Source of the DNA: Priapulus caudatus
Taxonomy: Eukaryota > Priapulida > Priapulimorpha > Priapulimorphida > Priapulidae
Length of the DNA: 64,000 nt
Assembly: GCF_000485595.1 (NCBI RefSeq)
Contig: NW_014577505.1
Coordinates: 52,299 to 116,298, forward strand
Direction of reading: 5' to 3'
Under the pieces are notes generated by a model. The model ran no database searches. It was given only the letters and a program-made list of their open reading frames with translations, and was not told the DNA's origin. Below are positions 10,542 to 19,322 of this stretch, piece by piece. A program made the position numbers and the translations under genes. How positions within the stretch are numbered: the stretch's first letter is position 1; every line of letters starts with the position of its first letter.

Positions 10542-11258
10542 ATGAGTAATAAATCTTTGCCAGCGGCCCCCAAACCACCCGTGCCACTGTATATTGATAC
10601 ATTAGATAACCTTGCTAGAGCTAGGTATGTTGACAAGTTGCTTCAAATCGGCAACAAAGACGCGTGCCAGGTGAAGAAAAGCGAATGGTGACCGGATGTC
10701 GAGGGTTATCCCGATATCATACACGATGATATATACACATACTGTGTACACACTGTTAGTGCCTACACCCGACAAGAATTCCGGGCATACAAATCTTTGG
10801 CCAGTTTCAACTACTTCATGAGCGTCTTTGTAGATCTGATAGGTCAGATTGTTGTGCATGTACTGACAGCCAAGGTGAAGCATTCACAGCAAATAAATGA
10901 CAAATGTTTACAACCATGGGTGGTGATTGAAAAAGATGGTGTCGTTTTGACTGGACATTGCACATGTATGGCTGGACTGGGGGAAACGTGTTCTCATATT
11001 GGTGCTATGCTATTTGCCCTTACTTCTGCTGTCAGAATCAGAGAGTCACCGACAGTCCCCCATAAGACAGCTTACTGGCTACTTGCACCATCAATTGACA
11101 AAGTGGGCTACCACAGAATCCAGGACATTGATTTTACCTCGGCTAGGACTAAGAAAAAACAGTTGGACCATGCAATCAGTATTTTATCAGCAACTCCTGA
11201 AGTTAGAAGTAGACGCAAACTCCCAACCATAAAGACGAGCCCACTGAAGATGAGATGA
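10542..11258 (+). pseudogene. SWIM zinc-finger protein, one in-frame stop
   Basis: The frame opens with ATG at 10542 and runs to 11258, broken by a single TGA at 10689-10691. The second half (from 10797) contains a clear SWIM finger, C-x-C...C-x-H, in GHCTCMAGLGETCSHIGAML at about 10957-11016. SWIM domains bind DNA or protein and occur in transposases and their accessory proteins. Upstream is the exon at 9949; downstream, in the same orientation, lies a YqaJ nuclease relic. The TGA may be a real mutation or a sequencing error, since the rest of the frame is intact. This is probably one gene of an ISL2EU- or Kolobok-type DNA transposon; that family assignment is from memory and tentative. Confidence 0.65.
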
Positions 11259-11439
11259 TTGTATCAAACGCTAGACACGTCTGACTCCATGCCAGTATTG
11301 CTGTCACTTAAACCTGATTTAGCAAAAAGTACTTTCCCAAAGTCTAAGCAAGAAATATCCAAAGTCCTCTCAGAACTACAGGATGAGAACTATGTACCGC
11401 TTTACCGGAAACTATTTTGAGACATTGTACAACACTGTT

Positions 11440-12390
11440 CTCGGAAATCAGTGTGTCCGAAGAAGATGCTAAAATGTGGAGTCGGCTATCAGATTGCAGT
11501 CAAGATGCAAAGCATGGTTTTCTTTCGAACTGCGTCGAATAACAGCTTCACGTATGAAATCTGTATGTCGAACCTCTGTCGAGAAACGGCCAAGTCTAAT
11601 CAGGGACATTTGCTACCCATCTACCACAGTGTTCAAATAAAAATACACTGAATGCGGTTGTGACCACGAGCGCGAAGCTACAGAACAAAATCAAGCGAGA
11701 ATGTGTGACATTCACGAGAATTTCATGTTGCTGGACAGTGGACTTGTTCTGCATCCGAACTATCCCTTTTTAGAAGCAACACCAGACGGGATTGCTAAAT
11801 GCAACTGTTGTGGAACTGTTATCGTTGAGATAAAGTGTCCATACTGTAAACGCAACTCCAAAGTTGACGAGAATGTAGATTGTCGGTGAAGTCCGGGATG
11901 GTGAATTGACATTGAGCAGGAAGCATGTTTACTATTTACCAGGTACAATGTCAGCTTTTGCGTCACGAGCAGTACGTGCGATTTCATAGTCTGGACACAA
12001 GCTGATTATTTCCAGGAGAGGATCGAAATTGACACGGCATTCTGCAACACACTTGTTAATAATCTAAAGATTTTTTTTATCAAAGCAGTCCTGCCAGAGC
12101 TAGTGGGAAGATGTACTCCAGACCTATTCAGTATCAACGTCCAGACAACACGGCCACCGCTGTTAGCACTTGCCGTGACCAGTAATGTGACTACCGACAG
12201 TGTCAGGACCAGTCTACCAGCGCCTGTCAGTACCAACGACAACGTCCAGACAACACGGCCACCACTGCCAGCACTTGCCGTGACGACTACTGTGACTACC
12301 GACAGTGTCAGGACCAGTCTACCAGCGCCTGTCAGTACCAACGACAACGTCCAGACACACGGACAGTACAGACTTGATTTGTGTTTGTAG
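11440..12390 (+). pseudogene. YqaJ/lambda-exonuclease-like nuclease relic
   Basis: The region encodes pieces of a PD-(D/E)xK nuclease in more than one frame. At 11701-11889 the hallmark pair is present: TPDGIAKCNC (acidic residue in PDG) followed by IVEIKCPY (ExK). About 50 residues later, CDFIVWTQADYFQERIEID and VLPELVG match the C-terminal part of the family, but in another frame, so at least one frameshift lies between 11890 and 11990. The protein then runs into a threonine/proline-rich tail made of 105-bp tandem units (12136-12350). It continues the SWIM gene upstream. In phage relatives such nucleases act in recombination; in animals this type accompanies DNA transposons. Confidence 0.65.
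12136..12360 (+). repeat. 105-bp tandem repeat inside the nuclease tail
   Basis: The units start at 12136, 12241 and 12346 (third partial), with exact 105-bp spacing, hence 35 codons per unit and reading frame maintained. Each encodes NVQTTRPPL...VTTDSVRTSLPAP. The two full units differ by a few substitutions only, so the expansion is recent relative to the decay of the gene. Confidence 0.9.
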
Positions 12391-12869
12391 GACAGCGTAT
12401 GATGATACGAAGGACACAGTCGGTTGTGACAACCTCAGCTGTCCTATGTTTGGCTACACTTTGCTTGTGTAGGGATAAAGAGAGGTCCCAGAGTTGACAA
12501 ATGGTATTGTACACAGTGTCGAAAGTTACCAGAATTTCGAGGCTCGCAGACGAAAGTTACCTGGATTCCAAAGCTAGCCAAAAAGTGACCTGACTCTAGA
12601 TAGGCAGGTAGAGAGAGACAATGTTGAGTGTGTAACAATTTGATAAAAAAATAGAAACAAAAAACAAAAAACAGCTGTATTCGTCTTATAAGGCAGCCCA
12701 ATGATCTCTTCCAGAGTGAAACAGTTGTTGTAGACAAACCCATGACCCTTTACATGTCTTTGATTAAAAAGACATTAATAAAACAAAAATATTTTGAAAC
12801 GGAGAAATATTTCTTTATATATATGACGCCTCATGAGATTTCCAAGCTTACATGTATGGAGGAGTGGCG

Positions 12870-13028
12870 TCATGTCACAATGCAGGCCGTCAATGTTATG
12901 ATGACGTCACATTCGGAAGTCTGCGGTCCCTGGTGCATGATGACCGTTGGGATGTTAAAATACGACTTTTTTACCTTCCCGGCATCGTCACGGTTCGAAC
13001 AACCCCAGAAAATACAGGTGTTAACCAT
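12870..13028 (-). CDS. THAP zinc-finger N-terminal exon (partial)
   Basis: ATG at 13028 starts a frame beginning MVNTCIFWGCSNRDDAGKVK followed by KSYFNIPTVIMHQGPQTSE. This matches the N-terminal half of a C2CH THAP domain: the two leading cysteines, the GC-x-N motif and the F-x-I-P block. The second half, with the second Cys and His, is missing, so the exon is truncated or is followed by a lost intron and exon. THAP domains are sequence-specific DNA binders found in transposases (P, Kolobok, ISL2EU types) and in host factors. The convergent SWIM/YqaJ gene supports a transposon origin. A promoter-like YY1/CRE cluster lies about 100 bp upstream. Confidence 0.65.
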   Translation of the reverse strand: MVNTCIFWGCSNRDDAGKVKKSYFNIPTVIMHQGPQTSECDVIITLTACIVT

Positions 13029-13099
13029 GGCTTGAGGCAATATAATGAACTCAGTGACCGAGAAATGCACACTTTGTTTATCAACAAAGCTTGCCATAC

Positions 13100-13141
13100 A
13101 ACATGGCGGCGGAGAGCATCATGGCAAGTGCTGTGACGTCA
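13100..13141 (-). promoter_or_regulatory. YY1-like and CRE motifs upstream of THAP exon
   Basis: ACATGGCGGC (13101-13110) matches a YY1 core, and TGACGTCA (13134-13141) is a perfect CREB/ATF palindrome. Both sit 70-115 bp upstream of the THAP start on the minus strand. Another TGACGTCA lies at 12902-12909 inside the exon region. Activity is not demonstrated. Confidence 0.35.
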
Positions 13142-13554
13142 TTGGAAAATGATCTAAAGGGAGTGATGACCATGAACGAAAGTTTGTTTTTGTTATGGTA
13201 TGTAATGTTTGCATACAGTGACTCTACGCAGTGTCTAAGTGAGGGGGGAACACATGTCACTGAGAGTCAACATGCATGTTTGTATGCATCGGTATTTATG
13301 TCCGGATGTCCGGTGTGTGTCCAGTGTATGTCCCGTAATGCATGTCTTGCATGTCATCAGCGTTATGTGTACAAGTTTCCAGATCTCATTACATTAACCA
13401 TTCCGAGTGAATACAAACATACTGTCTTTAGCATGCTTCATACACTCTTGCTACGCCTCCGCTTCCATAAATATCGCTGTCAATTAAAACACATTACAAT
13501 TTTAGGCACACAACTCACAATCTTTAAATAGAGAACTCCTTATCGATAGTTACC

Positions 13555-14215
13555 ATGAATGCTCGGGGATTGGGGGACCAGCTCAAAAGAATAGATATCT
13601 TTAATACGATAAAAGAAAAAAATAATAATATAGCCTGCCTCCAAGATACACATATAGACGACAAAATGGTAAAAAGATTTAAACTTGAATGGGGAATGGA
13701 CGCTATACTCAGTAAATACACCTCAAATGCTAGGGGAACTGCAACACTATTTAATAACAATTTTGAGTACAACATATACAGGTGCAAAACAGACACAAAC
13801 GGTGTAAACTACATAGTAGCAGACATTTCCATAGCAGAATACACTCGCTTTACAATAGTCAATCTATATGGCCCAAATGAAGATAAACCAGAATTCTACC
13901 AAAATCTTAAAAGCATAATAGATGAATTCGAAAATGATAGCATAGTCATGTGTGGCAATTGGAATATGGTCTTAGACTCCAAAACAGATTCCCTTAACAA
14001 TAAAAACATAAATAATCCAAAAGCCAGAGAAGAAGTTCCATCATAAATCGAAGGAAAGGAATTAACAGATATATGGCAAGCATTCCACGAGCAAGACAAG
14101 ACCACCATTTCACGTGGAGTAAAAAAAAATATTAAAATGGCAAGATTAGATTTCTTTCTACAAGCAGTATGCTCAATGGACAATCTAGATGCACAAAAAA
14201 ATCTACAAGCGAACA
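13555..14215 (+). pseudogene. LINE endonuclease relic (L1/Tx1-like ORF2 N-terminus)
   Basis: From ATG 13555 the frame encodes an apurinic-endonuclease-like domain: NARGLGDQLKR at the start, then ACLQDTHI, TIVNLYGPNED and MCGNWNMVLD, in the order expected for L1/Tx1-group ORF2 proteins. The usual catalytic Glu of the LQ-E-T motif is Asp-Thr-His here (LQDTH), and the usual GDFN is GNWN, so the enzyme would be altered or dead. A stop at 14044 is followed by in-frame family sequence (KMARLDFFL region) with a further frameshift in an A-rich run near 14127. No reverse transcriptase follows. It is a 5' fragment without its 3' part, unusual for LINEs, which are normally 5' truncated. Confidence 0.8.
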
Positions 14216-14634
14216 TTCTTTAAGATAACAATTAAAAGACATTTAAGCATGTTCATCTACCATACTTCAAAGAGAGACATATTATAATATTAAACAAATG
14301 TACAGTTACACTTACCACTCCTCGTCCGGACGCATTTAAGTACAAATATAGATGAGCGACAACAAGTAGACGAAGTGGAGTTTAAATAGTACACTTACTT
14401 GCTTTGAGATGCCTTAATATTAATTGCCTCTCAAAATCACAGATAAATTGAACAAGAAGATGTGGATCCTCTTGCCATCAAGGTACTGCGAGCTAATGCT
14501 GCTATGTTTAAGAAATGCAAGTTCATGCATGCCAAGCCAACATCTCCTAAAATCAGCACATGCCACACCGAGAGTTAGAACTTTAGACCTAAACAACAAA
14601 ATTGGTCTTCTTGCGTCTCGGTGTTCCAGGCATC
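14216..14634. other. No gene seen
   Basis: This is AT-rich sequence between the LINE relic and the hairpin at 14635. No domain or paralogue is recognised. Confidence 0.4.
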
Positions 14635-14676
14635 CACTAGAGGGACTAAGTATCAGTCTCTGTGCTCCCTCTAGTG
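14635..14676. other. Perfect 11-bp inverted repeat (stem-loop)
   Basis: CACTAGAGGGA (14635-14645) pairs with TCCCTCTAGTG (14666-14676) across a 20-base loop. It lies just downstream, in the minus-strand sense, of the decayed ORF at 14724-15515. Confidence 0.6.
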
Positions 14677-14723
14677 TCCAATGCCATTTCCCTGCTCCAT
14701 TCCCTCATGCTTCATCATCATCA

Positions 14724-15515
14724 TCATGATGATACATCCTGCGCTAGCTCTGATGGAATTCTAGTGGACATCACTGGCCGAGAGCAACAGCTACCTGAGC
14801 AGAGTAGTGTCCTCCAGCCACTGATCACGTCCCTCTCGCAGTATCGTGCACCACCCCCCGTCGGCCTGCACTTGCAGTTTAGTGGAGAAGGCCAGCGGGG
14901 TAGACCTGTCGCTTTCGTGCTCCAGTGGTTCTCGGTTGAAGCCGGAGGCTTCGAAGTTGGCGCCCCCGAGGTCACCACGTGGTCCCAGAAGTCCTCTCCC
15001 ACTCCTGCTTGCAGCATCATCAAATTGGTGTCTAAATTTATCTGAGCGGCCACAGGTTACACAGGAAGCTCCTAACGATTCTAGCTGCCGGCACCGCTGC
15101 ATGGCCCTCATGCGCATCGCCGCCATGAAGGGGACGCACGACGGAATGTGCACCACCGCGAACAGCCTGTCGCTGGCCTCACTGCTATATCTGGCAGGTG
15201 TTATTGCGGATAGTAGTTCTTGCACCTCTGTGAACCACGGCTGCCAGTAAACTGGTCACGCGCTGCCAAGATTCGCTTCCGGTTCTTGACAGCGGTGGCC
15301 AAGACGACGATCATCGTCCTCTCGTCGCCGTTAACCTCGCCGTACTTCACTGAAGAGACTCCGCATGATCTTGGAATCCTTCATGCCAAATCCTACAAAG
15401 TCAGCAGGATCTACCTCTTGAAGAGATAGTCATATCACAAGAAACTTTGGAGGATTTTCGTGCAATGCCGGTCGGTCATCCATTTCCGGTGCGCATCCGC
15501 CATCTCACGTGAAAG
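14724..15515 (-). pseudogene. Decayed paralogue of the 256-aa ORF at 53127
   Basis: Read on the minus strand in several frames, this stretch matches the intact ORF at 53127-53897 along most of its length. LQEV-x-P-x-x-F-x-GFGM appears near 15395-15420. TAVKNRKRIL follows at about 15275. The segment VHIPSCVPFMAA is at 15125-15160, and FWDHVVTSG is at 14965-14990. The order is collinear. Frameshifts and substitutions are spread along it, and GC content is high, as in the intact copy. An ATGGCGG near 15505 corresponds to the start. No terminal repeats are seen around it. This shows the family is dispersed and old enough to decay, as expected of a mobile or repeatedly captured gene. The function is unknown. 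Confidence 0.75.
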
Positions 15516-15594
15516 TCAAGGACTTGAAGCGCTCTGAAGTCGCCTTTAGGATCACTATTAAGTCGTTCAATAATTATAATTCTCCTTCTGGATC

Positions 15595-15960
15595 TCATCT
15601 GGTACGATGTTGCTGTCCTCATCATACTCACGAGTGGGTGAGCTGTCGCCCCGTTGTAACTTCTTTACAGTACTGATGTAATTTTTTTGTCATCATCGGA
15701 AACCCATGCCAATCTCATCCACATTCTATCATAGCAGAGATATCGCTTGAACAGTAGCTGTTACGAAGTTTTGTAAGTAAACTTCTGATTAAAGGGATAA
15801 AATCGCATCAGCAATGTTTCTTCCCGTTTGTACACGAACATGAACACGTATTGGCTGCAAGCGTAATAACCCATCTTTCGATACGGCAGATGCTGTTTCG
15901 ATCTGGCTTGAATAGATCACTTTCCAGAGGCTAGTGCTGATCTGTAACTAGTCAAACCGT
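15595..15960 (-). pseudogene. Gypsy pol 3' tail relic with internal flip
   Basis: 15595-15808 is the reverse complement of about 141-373 at the window start (the pol tail). The neighbouring 15809-15930 matches about 10-135 of the window, but in forward orientation. In the pol sense, that segment has therefore been inverted in place relative to the first copy. The junction falls at the shared GATGCGATTTTATCC. Confidence 0.7.
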
Positions 15961-16029
15961 GATGCCATACAAGTACGTTATGAAATTCTGCACATGCCGC
16001 AACTAATAGCTAGCAACACTCCTCGTTTG

Positions 16030-16960
16030 CGAATACCTGCGCTCTACATCGCTTGCAGACTGCGGCTGGCATAGCTCACAACTCTGGCTCTCCTCCTGTA
16101 TTTGCAAACACCAATTATCCGCCCAAACGACGTCGGTCTGATCAGCCTAATGACCTGTGTTTTCTCCCTTGTCTGAAGGTAAGCCAATGTTTCGTGATTG
16201 GCAACCGACGTTTCAGTTCTTGTGAACGACGTTGATCTGCTTCCGGGCCCCATTTGAATTCTTTGCCTTTTTCTGGTTAGATCTCCTCATCGGTTCACTC
16301 ACACTACTAAAATCCGGGATGAACCTTTGCATGTAAGTGACCAGCCCAGGGAAACTCTAAGTACTGGTCGCGTGCGGTTTTAGGCTCCTCTAGGTCCACT
16401 ATGGCTCTGACCTTTTCTTCTTTGTGACCACAAGCCTCATGTTGACAACAGAAGATCCATGAATTTCCTGTGCCAGTTAAACTTGCTACTTGTCTTATTT
16501 AAAGTCAGTCCACAGCTCAATTCAATCTCTTCAGACACTCAGATGCATTTATCATGTTCTTGGTGGTATCTCCATGAACGATAATGTCGTCGGAAATGTA
16601 CTTGCACACGCATGCTCACGAACACGTTGTATGTACGTGATTCCGGACTCGAATCCACTTGTGATATCCATTTTACGTCGAGATTTGCTGAATACTCTTG
16701 CTGTTGGTTCATCTCAGGTACACCTCATCCAACATGTGGTATGATCGTGGGTCTCACGGAATGACGCTTTATTTGCTTGCCCTCATGTCACACACCACTC
16801 GAATGTCACAGTTCGGCTTGGTACTACACCAATGGGCTACCACTCGCGCGTCGCCGCTTCTACCCGTCTCGATGATATCCATGTTAAGCAGTTCTTCCAA
16901 GTTTTTGGTCGATTTGTCACGGTGCGCAAATGGAGCTCTCCTGACAGGTGATGCCACTGG
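16030..16960 (-). pseudogene. Ty3/gypsy reverse transcriptase-RNase H relic
   Basis: The minus strand encodes, in shifting frames, the opening of a gypsy RT at 16769-16957 (PVRRAPFAHRDKSTKNLEEL then DIIETG and DIRVVCDMR). A DDIIVHG block follows near 16580, corresponding to the post-YxDD region. Next is an RT-thumb/RNase H stretch at 16044-16253 (KRRLANHETLAYL, YASRSL). The order is right for gypsy Pol, and the 3' tail at 15595 continues it. The main YxDD palm motif is not intact. Large parts between blocks are deleted, and the integrase is missing. It is not competent. Confidence 0.75.
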
Positions 16961-17079
16961 CGCAGATGGGGTCGTTGTCGTATCAGGTACTACAGATATG
17001 TACCCGATGGTAGTTTTAGGTTGTTTAGTATTATGTTTATATTTTTATATATAATCGAATCATGATATTGCTGATGAAC

Positions 17080-17640
17080 ATTGATCGGATTTTGCTCAAT
17101 TTTAGGTATGTGAATGAATAAGGGCTAGGGGTTTTGATATTTAAAAAAAAATTATGCAAATTAGGTAAGGGTTTGGCAACTTATATAGCATATTAATAAT
17201 AGACATGCAGATAAACAAACAGTATGATGTCACAATTGTCTGGTTCATTTTACAAGATTTCATTGACAATATCTTTAATGCAAAATTCCTGATATGAAAA
17301 TATATGATTTATTCTATTATTATTCATATTAATTATTATGAATTAATGATTTATGCTAAGGAAACATCAAAGCGGTATAGCGCAATCTACCTGTCACAAA
17401 TTGTGATTCATTTGGTTTATAAATTATTTATAATTTATATATAATATTATTTATTAATTTTCCACATAAAAAATTACACATATAATTATCAGGAGTATAT
17501 AATGGGAGTTCTCCCATATATACTCTTCGTTTCTATAATGTATGCCGATGGTTGCTCAATTAAAACTGGACATTCTCTCACTCACTCATGTGTCCTTTTT
17601 TGTGGTAAGGCTAGTGTCATTGACACTCATTTTATGTTGT
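17080..17640 (-). repeat. TAGCTCACC-family element, copy 2 (truncated)
   Basis: The reverse complement matches copy 1 at 8310-9150 with a large internal deletion. Shared landmarks are the GTGTCATTGACAC palindrome (17611-17623), the GAGTATATAATGGGAGTTCTCCCA region, and CCCTAGCCCTTATTCATTCACATACC. The terminal TAGCTCACC is mutated, and the far end with the GGAC run is not present. Confidence 0.65.
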
Positions 17641-18244
17641 CTATGTTTATTTGTGCATTTAATATAAATTATTCGTCTAATTTCTTTCTAATTTCATCAT
17701 CTTGATTTGAATATATATTTTCGTAGAATTTTTTTGAGGCTTTCAAGATTTCATCTGATTCAAGTTACAATGGTTCCATCATCAAGTTCAAGTTTTTGGA
17801 ATAGTTTTGTTTATATAATTTGTTCTCTAGGTACAGAAATATTTAGAAGATTTTCTCCCTGTTTAACCATTGTGGCTCAGGAACGAATGATTGTACCCCT
17901 GACCTTTTTTATTTCTATTGTTTTAATTCCTGGTTTATTTTTCTAGTTTCTCATATTACTATTAGCATTTTAACTAGAAGGATCCATTTGTATTTCACGT
18001 TTTATATTTATTATCTCGTTTTGCAATTTGTCTCTAGCGTATTGCTTCTCTTTTTATTTTTGCGGCATACAGTATGATTTTTCTTCTGAGTTGTTAAAAT
18101 ATTCAAGAAATGTAGAGTTTCAAAAGAATAGCTGATGACTGATATTGAACTGAGTTTTTTTATTTGAGACAGATTTTATGTATCTTGGTCGTTTGGTGGT
18201 GCAGCATATTGCAACGATGTTGTTTATAGTATTTTTTTATTAGT
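17641..18244. other. No gene seen; T-rich
   Basis: This is a strongly T-rich plus strand with only low-complexity ORFs. Nothing is recognised. Confidence 0.4.
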
Positions 18245-18700
18245 CATCTGACATAGTCAGATGCAGCTTGTAGAATCGCATGATGCGTCTCGTCCGTCCG
18301 TGCCGAGCGTCCGTGCGCGTCGAGCGTCCGTCCGTGCGTCAACAGTTGGGCACAATCTTAACCGCTCGACGTACGGTCACGATATTCGGCACATCGGGGG
18401 GATCGTCAAAACGAGTTGGGATGTCGAAGCTGGGGGTCAAAGGTCAAAGGTCAAGAGGTGTAAAGAAGGGGACATTCACTCCTTAACTTAAGGTATAGGG
18501 AGAAATGCAGAATTGCGGCACAAATCTAAACGGCTCGACCTAGCTCGTGATAGTCGGTGGTATAGCATCATGTAGGAAAAGCCATCACTGTGCCGAAATT
18601 GGAGGTCACAGGTCCAAGGTCAGTGGGCACAGAGATTTTAGACATTTTCTGAGGACATGGTCTGACGGAGCGATTAAAAACTTTTTTGTTTCAGCGGTGA
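18245..18700 (+). repeat. Hairpin-ended repeat with CGTCC run and GGTCA repeats
   Basis: It begins with a perfect hairpin, CATCTGAC-ATA-GTCAGATG (18245-18263), followed by a CGTCC-rich run (18287-18345). It then contains three GGTCA half-sites; AGGTCAAAGGTCA at 18441-18453 is a perfect DR1 element. A related GGTCAAAGTCAGGGGTCAAGGTCA block lies at 22544-22567. The terminal hairpin next to a GGAC/CGTCC run resembles the end of the TAGCTCACC family, suggesting a related element type. Confidence 0.5.
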
Positions 18701-18851
18701 CCTAGCATTTTTATGCTTTATGAAAGGACCATGAAATGTCCCTTCTGCTGACATGCGAAGAGTAAGTGTCGGATAACCTTTTGACCCTCAAGAGGAGGGT
18801 TAAACATGGATTTGTTCACTGTCAACAAAGGACTGAACTGCTTTTGCTAGT

Positions 18852-18910
18852 AGAATCCCCTCCCCCTTCCCCTCCCCCCACCCTTCCCCACCCTCCCCTA
18901 CCCTCCATCT
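18852..18910 (+). repeat. C-rich polypyrimidine run
   Basis: This is an almost pure C/T stretch (CCCCTCCCCCTTCCCCTCC and continuing). It has no coding meaning and is a possible structure-prone tract. Confidence 0.7.
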
Positions 18911-19227
18911 GCGATAGTGGGCGTGTCCTAACATGTGTACGCAACTGCGTGTCTGCATATCTGCGCCTACAAATGTGGTACTACGCACGGACTGAAATTT
19001 TACGTTTATAATCGTAGCAACAGACCTCAGATGAGCCCAGATGCTCTGCGGCTCTTGTTAATTTTACAAAATTGTCATCTTACAATAAAGAATTATTAAA
19101 TTTCCAATTACCTTTACCGCGCACGTGTTTGATATGGTTATATTTTTACCAGACTGGAGAGTGGTCAATTTGGTATTTTGCAAGATTTCGGCATCTGAGG
19201 TTAAAGAAAGAATATCTTCTGACACTA

Positions 19228-19237
19228 NNNNNNNNNN
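19228..19237. other. Assembly gap (10 N)
   Basis: Ten N characters mark a gap, probably of unknown true length. The sequence to its right starts inside block Y and leads into the indel-rich hAT copy 2. Confidence 1.
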
Positions 19238-19238
19238 A

Positions 19239-19322
19239 CTTCGTGTCATGCATAATCACACTACCTTATGACAAAATAAACTCTAGTTCCTTCCATTTCA
19301 CTGTGCGTTGTCTTATAAAAGG
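19239..19322 (-). repeat. Dispersed repeat block Y (partial), at hAT 5' edge
   Basis: The reverse complement of block Y runs directly into the hAT terminus, ending TTATAAAAGG/CAGGGAA. Compared with the uninterrupted X-Y repeat at 23257-23492, this is the other side of the same insertion site whose X side is seen at 2454. Confidence 0.75.

Noticed and set aside
16053-17054. Plus-strand ORFs over 16-17 kb
   Set aside because: The minus strand carries ordered gypsy RT and RNase H motifs; plus-strand frames are antisense.
18287-18345. CRISPR-like or satellite array in the CGTCC run
   Set aside because: It is a short imperfect simple repeat without spacers.
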